Shown: positions 1-13,830, counted from the stretch's first letter. The stretch is 64,000 nt of DNA from Glandiceps talaboti (GCF_964340395.1 NC_135563.1:8638655-8702654); one strand, 5' to 3'. Translations and numbers: made by a program. Notes: generated by a model not told the origin, from the sequence alone.

Positions 1-692
1 TTCGCGTCCCTTACCAATCGGAGTACAGGTGTATTGCTCCTGGTCATGCAACCTTGTTGTTTTAACCATTAAGCTCAGTTATTCTTCCAAATCAGGACTT
101 TCACTCAATTAATTATGCATTCTAATTCAATCTACACGATGACGATGTACCTGTAATCCACTTCGGTTAACTCCTTAAGTCTACTTTTACAAATCTTATC
201 GTTGAAAAGGTCACATCTTCTTTAGCCATCTTCACAATACAATCTTGTAACTTAACACCGCTTCACAAAATGATTGTGACACTGAAAAAAATTGAAAGCA
301 ATGTGTTTGCAATTTGAGATGACGTATTGGTTTGTGCTGCAAGTGTTCCACTCATTGAGATGGACGCGATATGACTCTAATATGATAGTCAGAGGACAGG
401 GAGAAGCCTGTACTCAATTATCGCGCTGTGTGCTAGTCTGATATCTTACATTCAAGACAGAGAAAACATTACTTGAATGTCGTGGGATTGAATTGCCAGA
501 AATGTAAATGTCACTGAAACCAAGTATCAACCAAACATTCCATTGAGCTTAGATTGTACCAGTGTACTGAAGTCGATCATGACAGGGTCTATTAAGAGCA
601 TGTCCAAATCGTAAAGTACACTTAGAAAAACACTTAGTTTTGAAACAAATTAATAACGATTAAATAATGCCATAGAAGTGGTAAGATGAATT
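1..692. other. No gene seen; unique AT-rich DNA
   Basis: No long open frame, splice-site-framed exon or repeat stands out on either strand before the first microsatellite. Confidence 0.6.
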
Positions 693-769
<77 letters not shown>

Positions 770-810
770 GCCTGTCTGTCTGTCAGCCTGCCTGCCTGAC
801 TACCTATGGC

Positions 811-861
<51 letters not shown>

Positions 862-930
862 GTCTCACTCACTCACTCACCTACTCACTAATTCACTCAC
901 TCACTCACTCACTCACTCACTCACTCACTC

Positions 931-961
<31 letters not shown>

Positions 962-1022
962 CTCTGTCTGTGTCTGCCTGCCTGTACATGTGTGTCTGTC
1001 TGTCTGTCTGTCGGTCTGTTTG
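693..1022. repeat. Compound tetranucleotide microsatellite (CTGT)n/(CACT)n
   Basis: Long runs of CTGT are interrupted by a CACT block (about 866-933) and short CCTG variants. The Ser/Cys/Leu-rich open frames across it are translation artefacts of the repeat. Confidence 0.97.
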
Positions 1023-1203
1023 TTTTGATGTATGAAATCATCTTTTTAAATGAATCATCGCCACACTTTGTCGATTGCCAGGGAACTTGTAAAGAATGAT
1101 ATCTCTGGTGTCTGGTTCAATCGGAATAGGATCGGGTTTGATCAAAACTACTGGACCGATTTGTGTAATAATTTGTGGGCATGTTCCTGGGGATGTCTAG
1201 ATG

Positions 1204-1573
1204 AGGCCTAATAAAAAAATTGTGTTGTTCCGATTACGCTCAATTTTAGTGGGGCAGGTCGATTTTTTATTTTATTCTATTTTTTTTTTGTGGTAGTGTC
1301 TACTTCAGGTTTTCCATTGTTTTCCAAATGGCCTCTGTTTTATTTATTTCTTCCCATCAGATATACAGCCATTACATATTGGAAGAGCAGTTTCAGAGTG
1401 TCTTTTTTTTAAGATGATGGTAGTTTCCCCATCCACTATTTCTCGTGAGACTTCACAATTTTTCGCGATTTTTTTTAATTTTTTTCTCGAATACGTAAAA
1501 AAGGTTTAGGGTCGGCAGTGAAAAACTAAGTGCGGTTGGGTAACCGGAACCAAACAATTATTTTTTTAGGCCT
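1204..1573. mobile_element. MITE, AGGCCTAA-ended family, copy 1
   Basis: The left end AGGCCTAATAAAAAAATTG is matched in inverse at the right end (…CAATTATTTTTTTAGGCCT). The imperfect inverted ends extend about 36 bp and include GTTCCGATTAC versus GTTCCGGTTACC. The 370-bp body holds no credible frame. A second copy of the same length and order lies at 29590-29964, which proves a dispersed element. Superfamily is not assigned because no clear target duplication is visible. Confidence 0.8.
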
Positions 1574-4500
1574 GAACATTTTTCAAGACAAAATAATATG
1601 ATCCTTTAGTTAGGAAGCAATAAAAGGTAACATAAGTAACGTTCTTCTAACAGAACGCCTTGACATCGAAGCACTTAGTTCGATTGCATTTTGTAGAAAT
1701 ACAGTGGATGTTTATTAATTGTATTGATGAAAATACAGTAAACAGGTGGGTGAGATCAAGCGAGGAAATTATTTGTCACAAAATATCAAAATCTGCTGGA
1801 CGTATTTGTCTTATACTCGGGTATGTACTATAAAAACGTCATTCCAGACAATGTAGTTTCTTGGTATGCAAATCAGGTAAACATGTTTATTTTGGTCCAA
1901 AGGAATGAATTCAAAAATACTGGGTTGATCAGTTTGATGTGTTTACGTTCCTAGGGTTGTGATCTTTCACGTGTGAATGGGTTGAAAATTGAATTTTCAA
2001 TAATTAATTTCACCAATTACCTAGCAGAGTGGTTTCACATTTCTTGTGATGTTCTCAGGGTTTTATTGGGTTTGTCAAGTTTTCAAGGCAGAAGAATCTA
2101 ATGAAGGATAAGGAAATCAGGTGTAACCATATTGTAATTTGTTAATGGATTCAAAGGATGGCAGCTTCGGATTTTTTAAGAAGCAAAAGTAGATGTACGT
2201 GACAATGGCACTATGTAAATAGTATCATAACGAACTGATGTCTGCTACTGTTAACATTAGACGGCGCATGTGGGTTCACAATTTATTTGCACAAAAAAAT
2301 ATTGCTATGGAAGGACACTTAAAATATATTGTAAGGTACTGAAATAACATTGAAGTTGAATCATGTGTATGATCATATTCCTACGAGTGTCTCTGTATCT
2401 TGATTCTGACTTTTGGAAACTACAAAACTTAACATGTTCAATATCCTTGTTATTGTAAAATGGCTGAAGCTTTTTGTAATATGGTATCCTTCTCCAAATT
2501 ACTTCATTTACGATTCTTCATAACACTTTTTCTGAAATTAATCTTGTAACAATAGCCAATGTTATCATTACAGTGAGAGCAGTGCTAGCGGTTTTTTGCA
2601 AAAAAGGCGTTTTTGTAATTCCACTATCTGCGTGTAGGCGACATATTTTTCTGGCTACAGGCTTTTTATTTGACAGCCTGTTGAGTTATTATACTCATAT
2701 GTACACAAGCTATTGTCATGAGAGAATTCCAGGTACTTGTTTTCATACATACACAGTTAGTGATTATGAATTTATCATCTTGTGGCTTCTTTGCTGCAGG
2801 CCATACCGGATATAATATCCATTTTTCTAGCAAATTTTTCTCATTCAGCTTAGAGGTCCCAGCATCCAAACCATCTCCTTGAATAGGTACATAAGACGCC
2901 GCCGCCATTACAATGCCTCGTTTTTCATAGCATGGGTTTTTTATTCACTCAATCTGAACTTAATGAAATCATAGAACGTGAGAGCGTGTGGTTTTCGCCC
3001 TTCAGTAATTTTGTACATTTTTGTTTACTTCGCTCTGTAAAGATCTCAATGCCGTTGACTCACACTTCACCAAATTCTTAAATGACGACATGAGAATAGA
3101 ATATAGTTGATGAAAAAGGAAGACGTGGCCGCAATAAAAATCCTTCACTATAGTACAATATAAAGCTTATATACGCTATCATAACTATCTTCAAGCAATA
3201 CTACCCGTCGTCGCCAACACTTCATATTTTGTAACTACACTTCACCCTCAGAGATTAAAAAATAAAGTAACACATCGTTCTGTTTATAACCTCAATATTA
3301 TTTAGATAGGTTAGGAATAATATGAATTTGACATCATTGACATTCCCGATTTCTGAAAGATAGACTTTCTGAAGTGTTTTCGACCCATAGTTCAGAATAG
3401 AATATTTTCAATGTTCTCAATACCCCCACAGGCAAATTTAAACCTGATTATGAAATCAATATAGTTACAACTATTTAATTATTTTCATTTCATCGATTTT
3501 GTAGAAAATCGCGAGTTTCTTAACAACTACTTTAGTCCTAAATAACGCTTTCGATATACGGTATGGTAAATATAAATAGCAGATAAATGAACCACTCCCT
3601 GCTTTATACACATACTATTTTAGTGTATAGGGTTTGCAGCACGAAAGTGGATTATCTTCAACTGTGTCCTCTAGCATGTATGTGTGCCCTAAGTTATATT
3701 GATACATGTAATTACAAAAATGTGTTGTATGTTGGGAATAAGTTCAAATTATCGGCACTCATCTGAGGCGTTTTCTATTACAGCGATATAGTCTTTGTTT
3801 TCCACATTTTTACATCGACTACTTTTGCTATTGGTATTAGTCTGATTAACGCGCCACGGCGAGACGTAGCCGTTAGCAATCGCACCATAGATCTATGTAT
3901 TGACGCAATCAATAGCACCCTCGTCCAATATGGTGTTTTATATAGTTTCATGATACTTCGAGTTAATATTTCGAAACCTCAAGTCATTGGCTCATTGACA
4001 TGAGTGCCTTCAGTTCCCTGAAATGATATGCATAGTTTATAGTGGTTACGTTTCGAGAAAACGAGTCTAGAATATTAAAGTTTGTCTGATACCATGCATG
4101 TGGAGAATGTTATAGTTTGTTTCTGTTGATATTTTAGCAACCTTAACGAACCACTAACGTCAAAAGGGACACACCCACTGATATAAGATACAATCAACAG
4201 TTTTCTTCTGCAACATCTTTTTTATATCATTTCTGTATTAGGAAACTCGCTTGACATGAAGAAGACTTAAGGCGTAGGGGGTTACAAATTATATTCGATC
4301 TTGGAATGGTTGCAACTATTGTGGGGACAATTATTGCTGTCAGATAGGTGGTTGTGTGTAGGTGCTGTTCTAACAATGGCGTTTTTTCGTTCGTTCTTTT
4401 TCTTTTTAGTTTACACTATACCTTCTCCCGGAAAGTCAGCATTTTGAAATCATGCATTCAAATCTATGGCGTCTATGTGACCACTTCTTACATCTCACTG

Positions 4501-5972
4501 TGACATTTATCCAAAATCTAGTAACATTTAGATGTGCGTAGAAAAAAACACCACGTGACAACGTTAACGAAAACACCACAATGACTGATTTTGACACATT
4601 GAGCCGCACATCCTTTTTTATAATGTCATGAGTTGTTTGCTGTCATATCGATAGAGCTAAAATGGATATTCAGTGAATCACAGCTAATAACCATTAAACA
4701 ATATACTGTATTCGATCGATATTGTAAATGTTCTTGAACTAGTTACATGAGTTCCTTCACTTAGTCTTAGTAAAATATTGCATTTAAGAAAGAGGATACC
4801 TCTATATCATTAAGTTGGCAAGTTGTACTTCATTGTGTAGTTATCAACGCTATTACATATAAGTAGTCAATGATAGCAACGTTTTATTGAGTCGTGGATC
4901 TATGCAGTGCTGGTCGATAACACCCTCACTCGCTGGCATACCTTGTGAAGACTGAGTGTCATCGATCATGACAGAGTTAACTTTATTCGATGGACCACCT
5001 ATTGATTTATGTCAGATACATTAACTTCACCACAGACGACAACTTCGATTATCGATCTTACATGATAAAGTGGTTGTTTGGTTTGTATGTCAAATGCGAT
5101 GTTCGTTCACTTCGGGCCATACATTATCCGCATGGCAACGACAGGCATCTCAATGGCAGATACATGTATTTATATCACTTACAGCTGTATGACTGCGTCT
5201 CATTACGGCGGGAATTCTCGCAATTTAACATTCAGGAATGGTGCATGCCTCGTTTTAAAATATCTGATCTCCAATGTCTAAACAAAACTGACATATCGAT
5301 TTCTTTGTGAGGCTTTCTTTGTCATATTTATCCGAAGTCAAACATTATTCTTAAAAACAGATAACGCCGTATTCAATCGCCCTTAATGATCTCCTAGATC
5401 CTACATGGCTATCTAGAATGTTTCTACAGAATTCACTGAACAGTTCTAATTTCTTTTTTGCCTGCTGTTCTTCTCTTCCTGAGCTGAATTCGAAATCGAT
5501 ACATAAACTCGATACATAGAACATAGTACATATATTTTTGCCGTCAGTCACACTCACATTCTTACTACAAAGTTACCAATCCTTGCTTACAGGAAAAGTC
5601 CTGTCAGAATTATCCCTGCCTGTAATACACTTGTAATGATTACTACTAACAACTTACATATGATTTTGTGGTAATAAAATAGCACTCTGGTATTAACTTT
5701 CTCAAACTGTGATATCTTGTAAAAAAGCCCCACTTCGCTTGACATGTGTTTAGTCATTTTGGACTGTTCCTACATTGGGTTGATATCTAATATCTTCTCT
5801 AAAGTAAACAAACAATTAAATGTTACTCCCAAATATTTTTCTAGTCAAATACGAGTGACCCAAGGGGCTTTGTCAATTCGAGTCAATAGACGTTTAATGG
5901 AAATTTTGAACGTTTTCACTCATATTTCGAAGACATCAGAACCAGTGATGTAGACACACGTTGTCGTGATGT

Positions 5973-5974
<2 letters not shown>
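1574..5974. other. No supportable gene
   Basis: AT-rich sequence on both strands. The longest frame (4990-5310 +, 106 codons) has no motif I recognise and no splice or composition support, so it is not called. Weak similarity between about 2040-2110 and 9600-9680 (around a TTCAAGGCA core) suggests an old dispersed repeat. Confidence 0.5.

Positions 5975-6036
<62 letters not shown>
5975..6036. repeat. (AT)n microsatellite
   Basis: Uninterrupted alternating AT of about 62 bp. Confidence 0.97.
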
Positions 6037-6040
<4 letters not shown>

Positions 6041-6833
6041 CAACTTGGCTTGTACATTTGTATAGTAGGCAGTTATCAGACGGCTGGATGAAAACCGTTA
6101 TTCCAATTATTGCAGAAATTAGTACTTAACAACTTACATATTTATATCACCTGTGCAAGGGGGAAAAGCAAATGTTTAAACGCAGTTACAATAATGAATT
6201 GCAGATGGGAAGCCGATGTTTCGGGCTTGAAATTTTCCCCTTGAGTTTTAAAAATATAGAAAGGATATAATATTTATAAGCTTTAGGTACTTCTAGTTAC
6301 ACTAGCAAGGCTACTCAGTCAGTGGTAAAGAATTCACATTACCATCTCAAAAGGAACAAACACTTCGATCTCTCCTTATAAGTGGTACTCAAATTGCTGG
6401 GTTTTTTTACTTACCTGAAGGAAAGGCAATCGAATTCACCTTAAGAGCTAAATTACATTGATTTAAATTTAGCCAATGACCAAGTTCAGAGACACTGTCA
6501 TTGTCACTTTCTTCTGCGTACGTAGGGGCCATAACCTATTTACCTTACATTCCGATTACATTCCAATATAAACGACAAATTGCTGCTGGCTGCTATCAAG
6601 TAAGTATTTTGTCAAGACAGTCGAGATCATTATGAGCGACCTTGTATATCAAATTTAGATTGTACCTGGGTTATTGAACTTTCGAATGTCGAGGCTTGAA
6701 CTTTGGCAATGCGTTTAGTTTGATCTTGAAGACCCAAAATAAATGCGTACGTAAATGCTATAACCTTGCAATTTTGTCTTTTATACATATATGGAAGAAA
6801 CAAAGAATAATAAAAATGATGATAACTCAAAAC

Positions 6834-6957
<124 letters not shown>

Positions 6958-6984
6958 ATTTGTTTCTGTATTCCATCATCTTAA

Positions 6985-7337
6985 AGTGGCATAAGCTGAG
7001 TTTATAAACCGTTTACTCAAGTGAAAAATATTTACATAAAACCTACGATTAAACAATTCTAGTATAATGTTAATGTTGATGCATGTCATGCATGGCATTA
7101 CAATTGTCTTGTGGCATTGTTAGAACAGTTGATTGCCGAGTATGGATTCCTCGACATTTTTTAATACGTGTAAAAAAATTTACGTCATCGGAATGTATAT
7201 ATATATGTCATATCTTAATACCAGGTTTGAGCTTAGTCCTTTGCAAGTGATAGCTAAGTGTGCTTCAGTAAGTACAATACTTTCAAATAAGTAGCATACA
7301 TCTCGCCTTTAAACGAATAAACTTAACTTATGCCCCT
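6985..7337 (+). mobile_element. MITE, TTAA-flanked family, copy 1 (complete)
   Basis: A perfect TTAA lies at 6981-6984 and again at 7338-7341. Between them the element starts AGTGGCATAAGCTGAGTTTA and ends with the inverse TAAACTTAACTTATGCCCCT, giving inverted ends of about 22 bp with few mismatches. At 353 bp it has no coding capacity. TTAA duplication is the signature of piggyBac- and Kolobok-type transposases; which of these mobilised it cannot be told from the MITE. Relatives lie at 38320-38680 (inverted), 63800-64000 (cut by the window edge) and 19531-19637 (deleted). Confidence 0.85.
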
Positions 7338-7341
7338 TTAA

Positions 7342-10072
7342 CTAAGAATAAACGAGTGCCTTTAATTTTGCGATGCCAAATTTCAACAGTAATTATTGTT
7401 TGATCGGGCATCTCCATACGGTGTCCATCTGAACCTTGTTCAAATAGGAATAACAAACAAGCTGTTTTTGTTCTTGCAAGCAGATATTACACTGAAAGAT
7501 TTGGAAAAGTTTTGTATTCTATCACCTTCACGAAGAATAAACTTGTGTCTTTTGATTTTACGATGTCATTTTTCATCAAACACTATAGTTAGATCAGCAT
7601 ATAGAACTAGAAATGTCGTGCACCATTAATCCAACAAGTATACTGAAAACATTGTTGTTGTTTTTTAAATTTGTTGTACAAGCAGATGTTACACTGAAGG
7701 ATTTGCCAATGTTCAAGAAACATGAAACACTTGTCGGAATCAGATAAAGAAACACGTTTGTAGAGTAATGCGTGGTGTTGGTGAGATATGCATCTATATT
7801 GGATTACGTAAATACTGTAATTGCAGATTCCCTGCCATCTCTGTCACGTGCAGTGATGGAAAGACACAGGTAGTAAACTCTTATGGCTAGACGTGACGTC
7901 TAAATACAGACGGCAGGTTTTTTTCATCGATAGACGTGGCGTCTTATTCTAGAGGCGCATCAGTAATTATAAAACATTCCGCTATCTTTGAAAAAAGAAG
8001 AAGCTATCACCCCGGCCCTGGGCACTTAAACACGACTTTTGTTCGGAATGTATGAAGTATATGTCAAAACACAGCGTTCGAAAGCTGGCCCGAGGCTCAA
8101 CTGAAGCAGGTTTATTAAGACGTTGCCAATTTCAATATCTGGTTATCATCTTCTTCCCAAAACGCTGTTACCAAAATAGTTCTGATGTTAATTGTGCCCA
8201 AAGTTTTAAAATCCCTTTAGAAATGTCAAAACACTGTTTCTTGTCAAATACTGCCTCGGTTTACTTGACACGAAACAGGTGAAAAATAATGATAGTATCC
8301 TACAAGTTTGAATGGACGCACAATATTATTTGAATTTGTGTCCCACGAAATCATCCTCCAAACAAAACGTCTTTATATTATCTATAACTCTCTTCAAATT
8401 TGTATTTTCCCGACAATTCTAATAGACGAATCATAACATACATAGCTGCAAGAATGCAGCACGGTGGAATAACTGTACAATATATAAACAATTGCATTCA
8501 AGTTAGAGAGAGTATTGTTAGTGATTTGATTAGCCTCAGACTCTCCAGTGATTTCTTAGTGATTGCAATATTGGTGGACATCGTCCACATGTATCCCAAC
8601 ATTTCATATATTAGTGTAGATATTATAATTCACAGTTTTGTTGTAAATGTGTGATAAAATTGATAAAAGGTCATTGTATTGCATCACTGTCAGGTGATAC
8701 TTTACGTAAAAGTTTGCCTGTAATAATTTTTGATCGATGCTTGGACGAAGCTGCAATGAAATTGATAACACCACTGTGTTTAAATGCAATAAAGTCACCA
8801 GTTTCTGCAAGCATTTTGTAAAAGGATTAACACCAATGTAAAATTATAAAAGTGTTTTAATGTTAACATCTACCACGAAATTCTATATCAACTCTGGCAC
8901 AACGCACGTGACTTGAATTTGTAAAATTATAGAGCTCTTAAATCAAAGAACAAAATTAGCACTAACCCTGTTTGCCAAACTATGTCGTATTGTCATTTAA
9001 GTTCCCTTTTACCAGAAAGAATGTGTTTGTTCTACCTGCACGCACTGCCTTTACAGGAAAAACGGCATACATTGCTCTCTCTTGGAAGAACCTTGAAATA
9101 TCTCAGATCATATGTAAAATTTGGATGAAATTAGTTGTTATTGTTTTGGAATGTACACCAAATGCATGAACTGTGTGTCAATTAACATTACGAATGCAAT
9201 AACAAAGGCAATGAAACAATGTTCAAGTCCACATGACTGGGCCGTTGTAAATATGCAAATTTGGTCACTTTGGCTCAAGACACGCATCACAACGGCCAGA
9301 GGGCATTGCTCGAGCATTTAGTTGGGTTATTCCATTGGCTGTTAACGTCTATAATTGGTGAAGAAATGTGAATTGATAACTTTGTATACAAATCAGATGA
9401 AGAAACGTGAATAAAAGACTTCAGCTAACACCTATCGGGTGGATTCGTGTGATGGTATATATCAGATCGTATCAGAATATTCCCGAACACATTGTAGCAA
9501 GAAGGTTCGAGGCTATTACAGATCTCATCATTGGCATACAATTAGGTGTAAAAATCAATGAAAGAACAAACCACTACTTGTCAAATTGCTTTTATTATGT
9601 TTGGGATGTTCCTAGGGATATTGTTAGATTGTATATACAGTGTTCAAGGCAAAAGATGTAATGTAGGATAGTTAAATTAAATTTAAACATGGTCTCCTTA
9701 ATTGGTCGAATTCAGAGGAACATGAACCCTTGATGGTCAATAGCCTGAAACTTGAATATGTCTGGGAAAGTCTTGAGCAAATGTTCGCTACAACTAATTA
9801 GCCTAACTGTGGTCCTTAAGAACTAGGCTATAACGCCTAGCCTGTCAAGACTGTTGATGGTTATTACAACTGGTAGTATTCCCTGACATCTCTCCAGAGA
9901 ACCTGATTGGTCGAATTCACAAGTATGCACATTTAAATCGTTATTAGACATATTTAAATCCTAATCATATCACGTGATGAATCCATAATTAGATAACGTA
10001 ATGTGAGATTTTATGGGATAGAAATTCCATTCTATTCTGACGTATGTTAACTTTTTTGCGCAATCATATTAT
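7342..10072. other. No supportable gene
   Basis: Scattered short frames only, none with recognisable motifs or flanking splice sites. Confidence 0.5.
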
Positions 10073-10087
10073 GGGGGGGGGGGGGGG
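10073..10087 (+). repeat. Poly(G) tract, 15 G
   Basis: Uninterrupted G15. Comparable G or C tracts of 13-15 bases occur at 47640-47654, 49477-49489, 52864-52876 and 55845-55859. They stand out sharply against the AT-rich background. Confidence 0.95.
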
Positions 10088-10330
10088 TAAATACTACCGG
10101 ATCTAAGGACTGCTTTTAGGCTTTAAATGAGCGAATGTTTTAAAAATCAAAATGGCAGATAGGACAGCTTAAGTAATGTAAACGTTTTAGTCCTTCAAGA
10201 CTACATGTAGGCAAACCAAGACAACGCTAGTCACATATTGTCGAAGATGACGTCAAATTTGTGTAGCATTAATAGTGTTGGATTCATTGATGTGAGTAAT
10301 TAATATGATATATACCATTTACAGGGTAGT

Positions 10331-10509
10331 ACACACACACATACATACATACATACATACATACATACATACATACATACATACATACATACACACATAC
10401 ACACATACATACATACATACATACATACATACACACATACATACACACAAACATACACATACATACATACATACATACATACATACATACATACATACAT
10501 ACATACATA
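10331..10509. repeat. (CATA)n/(CA)n microsatellite
   Basis: Tetranucleotide CATA array with ACAC interruptions. All overlapping frames are repeat translations. Confidence 0.97.
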
Positions 10510-11252
10510 ATTTTACGGGATTGTGTGCCATAGTCATTAAGTCTCGTATCAACTATCAGTTACGGAATTACGAATTCAGTTCATTTCATAAATAGTCTAC
10601 ATGTTTGGGCAAATGCGTGTATTATGTGTTAATACGTACACTATGGACGGTCCAGATTACATTTGCAAACTTTGATATCAAAACCCCCGAGGTCATTTAT
10701 ATTTGAGTAACGCACTAAAACCATTCAATTGGTTTTGCTTCTATTTGAATCAGTTACCTTTAGAAAGATCGGTTAAATAACGAAACATATATTGATGTTT
10801 CGTAGGTTTGGAAATAATTATTTTGAAACGTCGATGAGTTAGTATCGTTGTATTGAAAGCAGTCATTAACATGTGTTCCATTTAAACCTATAGAACAATT
10901 TAATAGTATGTCTATACTATAGTGATTTTGATAGAGTAAACTGACTTCTCGCTTCGTTTTTTGTCATACCATATGTGACTGAGCAATAACGTTAATTCAG
11001 ACGTTTGTAACGCATCGTGAAGTCTATCAAAATGATAATTGTAATAAACTTATATCAACGTTTCTCTTGTCACAGATAACGAATGTAGCTTAAGATGAAA
11101 AAGATATTTTTTTTAAAGGGCAAACAAAACCCTATCATATTTCCGGCTTTAGCTTTGACGTTATCTTCTATTGAGAGTTATCCAAATAGTGATAAAAATC
11201 TAGTTTTGAAGGGACTACCTGACGAAACGGTATAATATCATTACGCTAATGA
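10510..11252. other. No gene seen
   Basis: AT-rich, no motif or repeat recognised. Confidence 0.5.
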
Positions 11253-11690
11253 TGTCTGAGAGATTCAGATGAAAGCTTCAAAGCTAGGTTTCAAAATAGG
11301 TACTAGCACTCCAGAGTGACTATAGAGTTTCAATTTTATATGTCGTCTGAGAGATTCAGACGAAAGCTTCAAAGCTAGGTTTCAAAAAAGGTACTACCAC
11401 TCCAGAGTGACTATAGAGTTTCATTTTATTTACGTCGTCTGAGAGATTCAGACGAAAGCTTCAAAGCCAGGTTTCAAAATAGGTACTACCACCCCAGAGT
11501 GACTATAGAGTTTCAATTTTTTTTACGTTGTCTGAGAGATTCAAACGAAAGCTTCAAAGCTTGGTTTCAAAAAAGGTACTACCACTCCAGAGTGACTATA
11601 GAGTTTCAATTTTATTTACGTCGTCTGAGAGATTCAGACGAAAACTTCAAAGCCGGGTTTCAAAAAAGGTACTACCACTCCAGAGACACA
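11253..11690. repeat. Tandem repeat, five copies of a 91-93-bp unit
   Basis: The unit start GTCTGAGAGATTCA recurs at 11253, 11344, 11437, 11530 and 11623. Each unit continues with AGCTTCAAAGC, GGTACTA and GAGTGACTATAGAGTTTCA. The 93-bp units are multiples of three, so a frame stays open across them by chance (11499-11780). A lone partial unit (GTGATTATAGAGTTTCA) recurs near 13171. Confidence 0.92.
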
Positions 11691-11860
11691 AAACTGTTTA
11701 TTTGTGTTCACAGTGTGATAAAATGTAACAATTCATGTGCGTTTGCCCTATCAGAGCCTGTGTTTTTGTGTATTTGGTAACAAAAAACGTTGCCAGAGAT
11801 GTAAAAAAAACCATCAAACGTATAGTCTCTCTGGTCATGGTTTGGTATACACATTATCAC
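11691..11860. repeat. Diverged duplicate, copy 1
   Basis: The sequence after the tandem array (cacaaaactgtttatttgtg…) matches 13355-13525 in order, with substitutions and small gaps. Shared landmarks include GTTCACAGTG, GATAAAA.GTAAC and AACAAAAAA.G. Array and flank therefore appear to have moved as one unit. Confidence 0.7.
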
Positions 11861-12460
11861 TATTGCTATGTAAAATGAGGTCAAGTATGAATTTCCGTTC
11901 TGTTATACAAATACGTTATTACCAATGCAATTAATTGCGAATGATTAATGATTACAGTAATACTGAATGCTTGTCATAGTCACAGGAGTATCTTCCATAT
12001 CATATTACTTGATTTCCCAACTGTTACATACTTACTACAGCAAGTTTGAAGGATGAAGAGTTTTAGCTCATGGCGTCCTGTGCATTGTAATCCCCAATCT
12101 GGAAAATTACTTTTAATATCTGAAGGTGCTTAAGTATCACAATGACTCGAATTTACAAGTAAAGGAAACGAGAGTAACACCAAACTGTATATCACATGTC
12201 ATCTCAATGGAGATTTTCCCTAATCTGTCAGCCAAGTATATCTCTAGTGGGAATCGGCATTATATCAGTAATTCGGTTCTAATCCTTTTTAAACATCTTC
12301 CATCTTCGATTTGATATGAAATCAAGAGTAAATCTACGAAATATAATGCAATTTCTCAGAATCTATGACGCTGTAATACATTTTTCTTACATGAATGTCA
12401 TATTATATTTTTTTAAAGTTTGTCCCCAAAAATCTTTAAAGTGGATAAGGAATGGGATAT

Positions 12461-12746
12461 TTATTTTGGATTTTTAATTTATAAAACAATTTTTATCATG
12501 ACTTCCTACTTGAAAAATCAATGTGAAACAACATATACCAAGTCCTTGTTTGTAGTTCAATGAATTGCAAAAGATTAATAAATGTGTAATATGTTTGTTA
12601 TTGTACGAACAATAACAAACATTTTTACACATTTTTTTTTGCTTTTTGCAGTGCATTACCACACACAGCGACTTAGACAATCACAATGATTTCTGAAGTA
12701 GGAAACCCTATTAAAATTGTTTTATAAATTGATAATCCAAAATATA
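12461..12746. mobile_element. Fold-back element (about 286 bp)
   Basis: The left arm (TTATTTTGGAT, AATTTATAAAACAATTTT, CTTCCTACTTGAAAAATCA) is repeated in inverse order and complement in the right arm, ending ATCCAAAATA. The centre near 12600-12615 is a tight hairpin: TTTGTTATTG, TACG, then the inverse CAATAACAAA. No coding capacity, so it is most likely a MITE. Confidence 0.75.
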
Positions 12747-13354
12747 CTCCTGTTCCATATGATCACTTTAATATTATTCATATTTAATATTCAAACATAA
12801 GAACGTCGTTCATCATTTTCGGAATACGTTCCGATGAGTATACTAAAAGATGACTAGTTAAGTGTAAAAGATAAAAATACAAATACAAATAAAAATAAAA
12901 ATTTGCAGTGTCCTGATTTAAAAAAAGAAAGAAAATATATTTCAATATCTGCTAACGTCTAGCGGCGAATCCTAATTGTATTTTGTTGATTCCAGCTGAG
13001 TAAGATTGAATATTTGTAAATTTGCATAATAAGGTCAAAGTTTACCAGACGTTTGGGAGCTTTTTACTCGCTCATTTGTCATGGTAAGACATGGTTGACT
13101 GGTGAACTTTATAGGTGATATATTTATTGAAGTGAAATGAGAGTGTAGTCTCTTCTGTACTACCAAACAAAAGTGATTATAGAGTTTCAATCTGGCAGCA
13201 TATGTTTTTGACATTTTACACAAGTTGACGTTTTTTGTTACAAATTGCTAAAACAAAATACAAACATATGATAGCGTACAAACCTATAAAATGATACATT
13301 TTATATCACTGGGAACACAAAGCAACATCACTATCAAATTAGACAAGGAAGATT
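12747..13354. other. No gene seen
   Basis: AT-rich. Contains only the partial copy of the 93-bp unit noted at 11253. Confidence 0.5.
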
Positions 13355-13525
13355 CAAACACAGAACTGCTTATTGTGTTCACAGTGAGATAAAACGTAAC
13401 ATATCATGTGGATGCGTGCCTTTGTTTTGTTTGTGTAAGTGGAAACAAAAAATGCTTTGTGAATTGTAAAAACACCATGCCGCCTAAGTTAAACGCTATA
13501 GTCATTCTGGTGTGGTAGTAACTAT
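13355..13525. repeat. Diverged duplicate, copy 2
   Basis: Matches 11691-11860 in order (see that entry). Confidence 0.65.
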
Positions 13526-13830
13526 CATTCCAGCTACGATTTTCTATGCAGTATTTTTGGAATATTTTTAGAATGGTTTAACTATCTGATGAGCTGATAT
13601 AGGATCAAAACTTGTCATCGACGCTGTTTCACAAGAACATGTTTTATTACAGGTAGTCATATATACACTTAAAAACTAAGTAGTCTGTCGTTTTTGGCAT
13701 TCTTACTATAGACACTTTGATGTTATCACAGTTGAATATAATGACGAGATGGTGTAATTTCCTTTTTTATCATGATCAATGGCTTTAAAGTGCATCCATC
13801 ATAGTCACAACAAATTACGAGTAAATCACA

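Noticed and set aside
5744-5953. Possible reverse transcriptase fragment (RVTQGALS-like)
   Set aside because: The resemblance to the LINE RT 'RQG..LSP' block is too short and lacks the downstream FADD region.
6037-6090. Hammerhead remnant beside the (AT)n tract at 5975-6036
   Set aside because: The minus strand reads CTGATAA rather than CTGATGA, with no GAAA and no complementary stem I.
13586-13615. CTGATGAG on the plus strand as a third hammerhead core
   Set aside because: No GAAA follows a closable stem II, and no cleavage triplet or stem III can be drawn.
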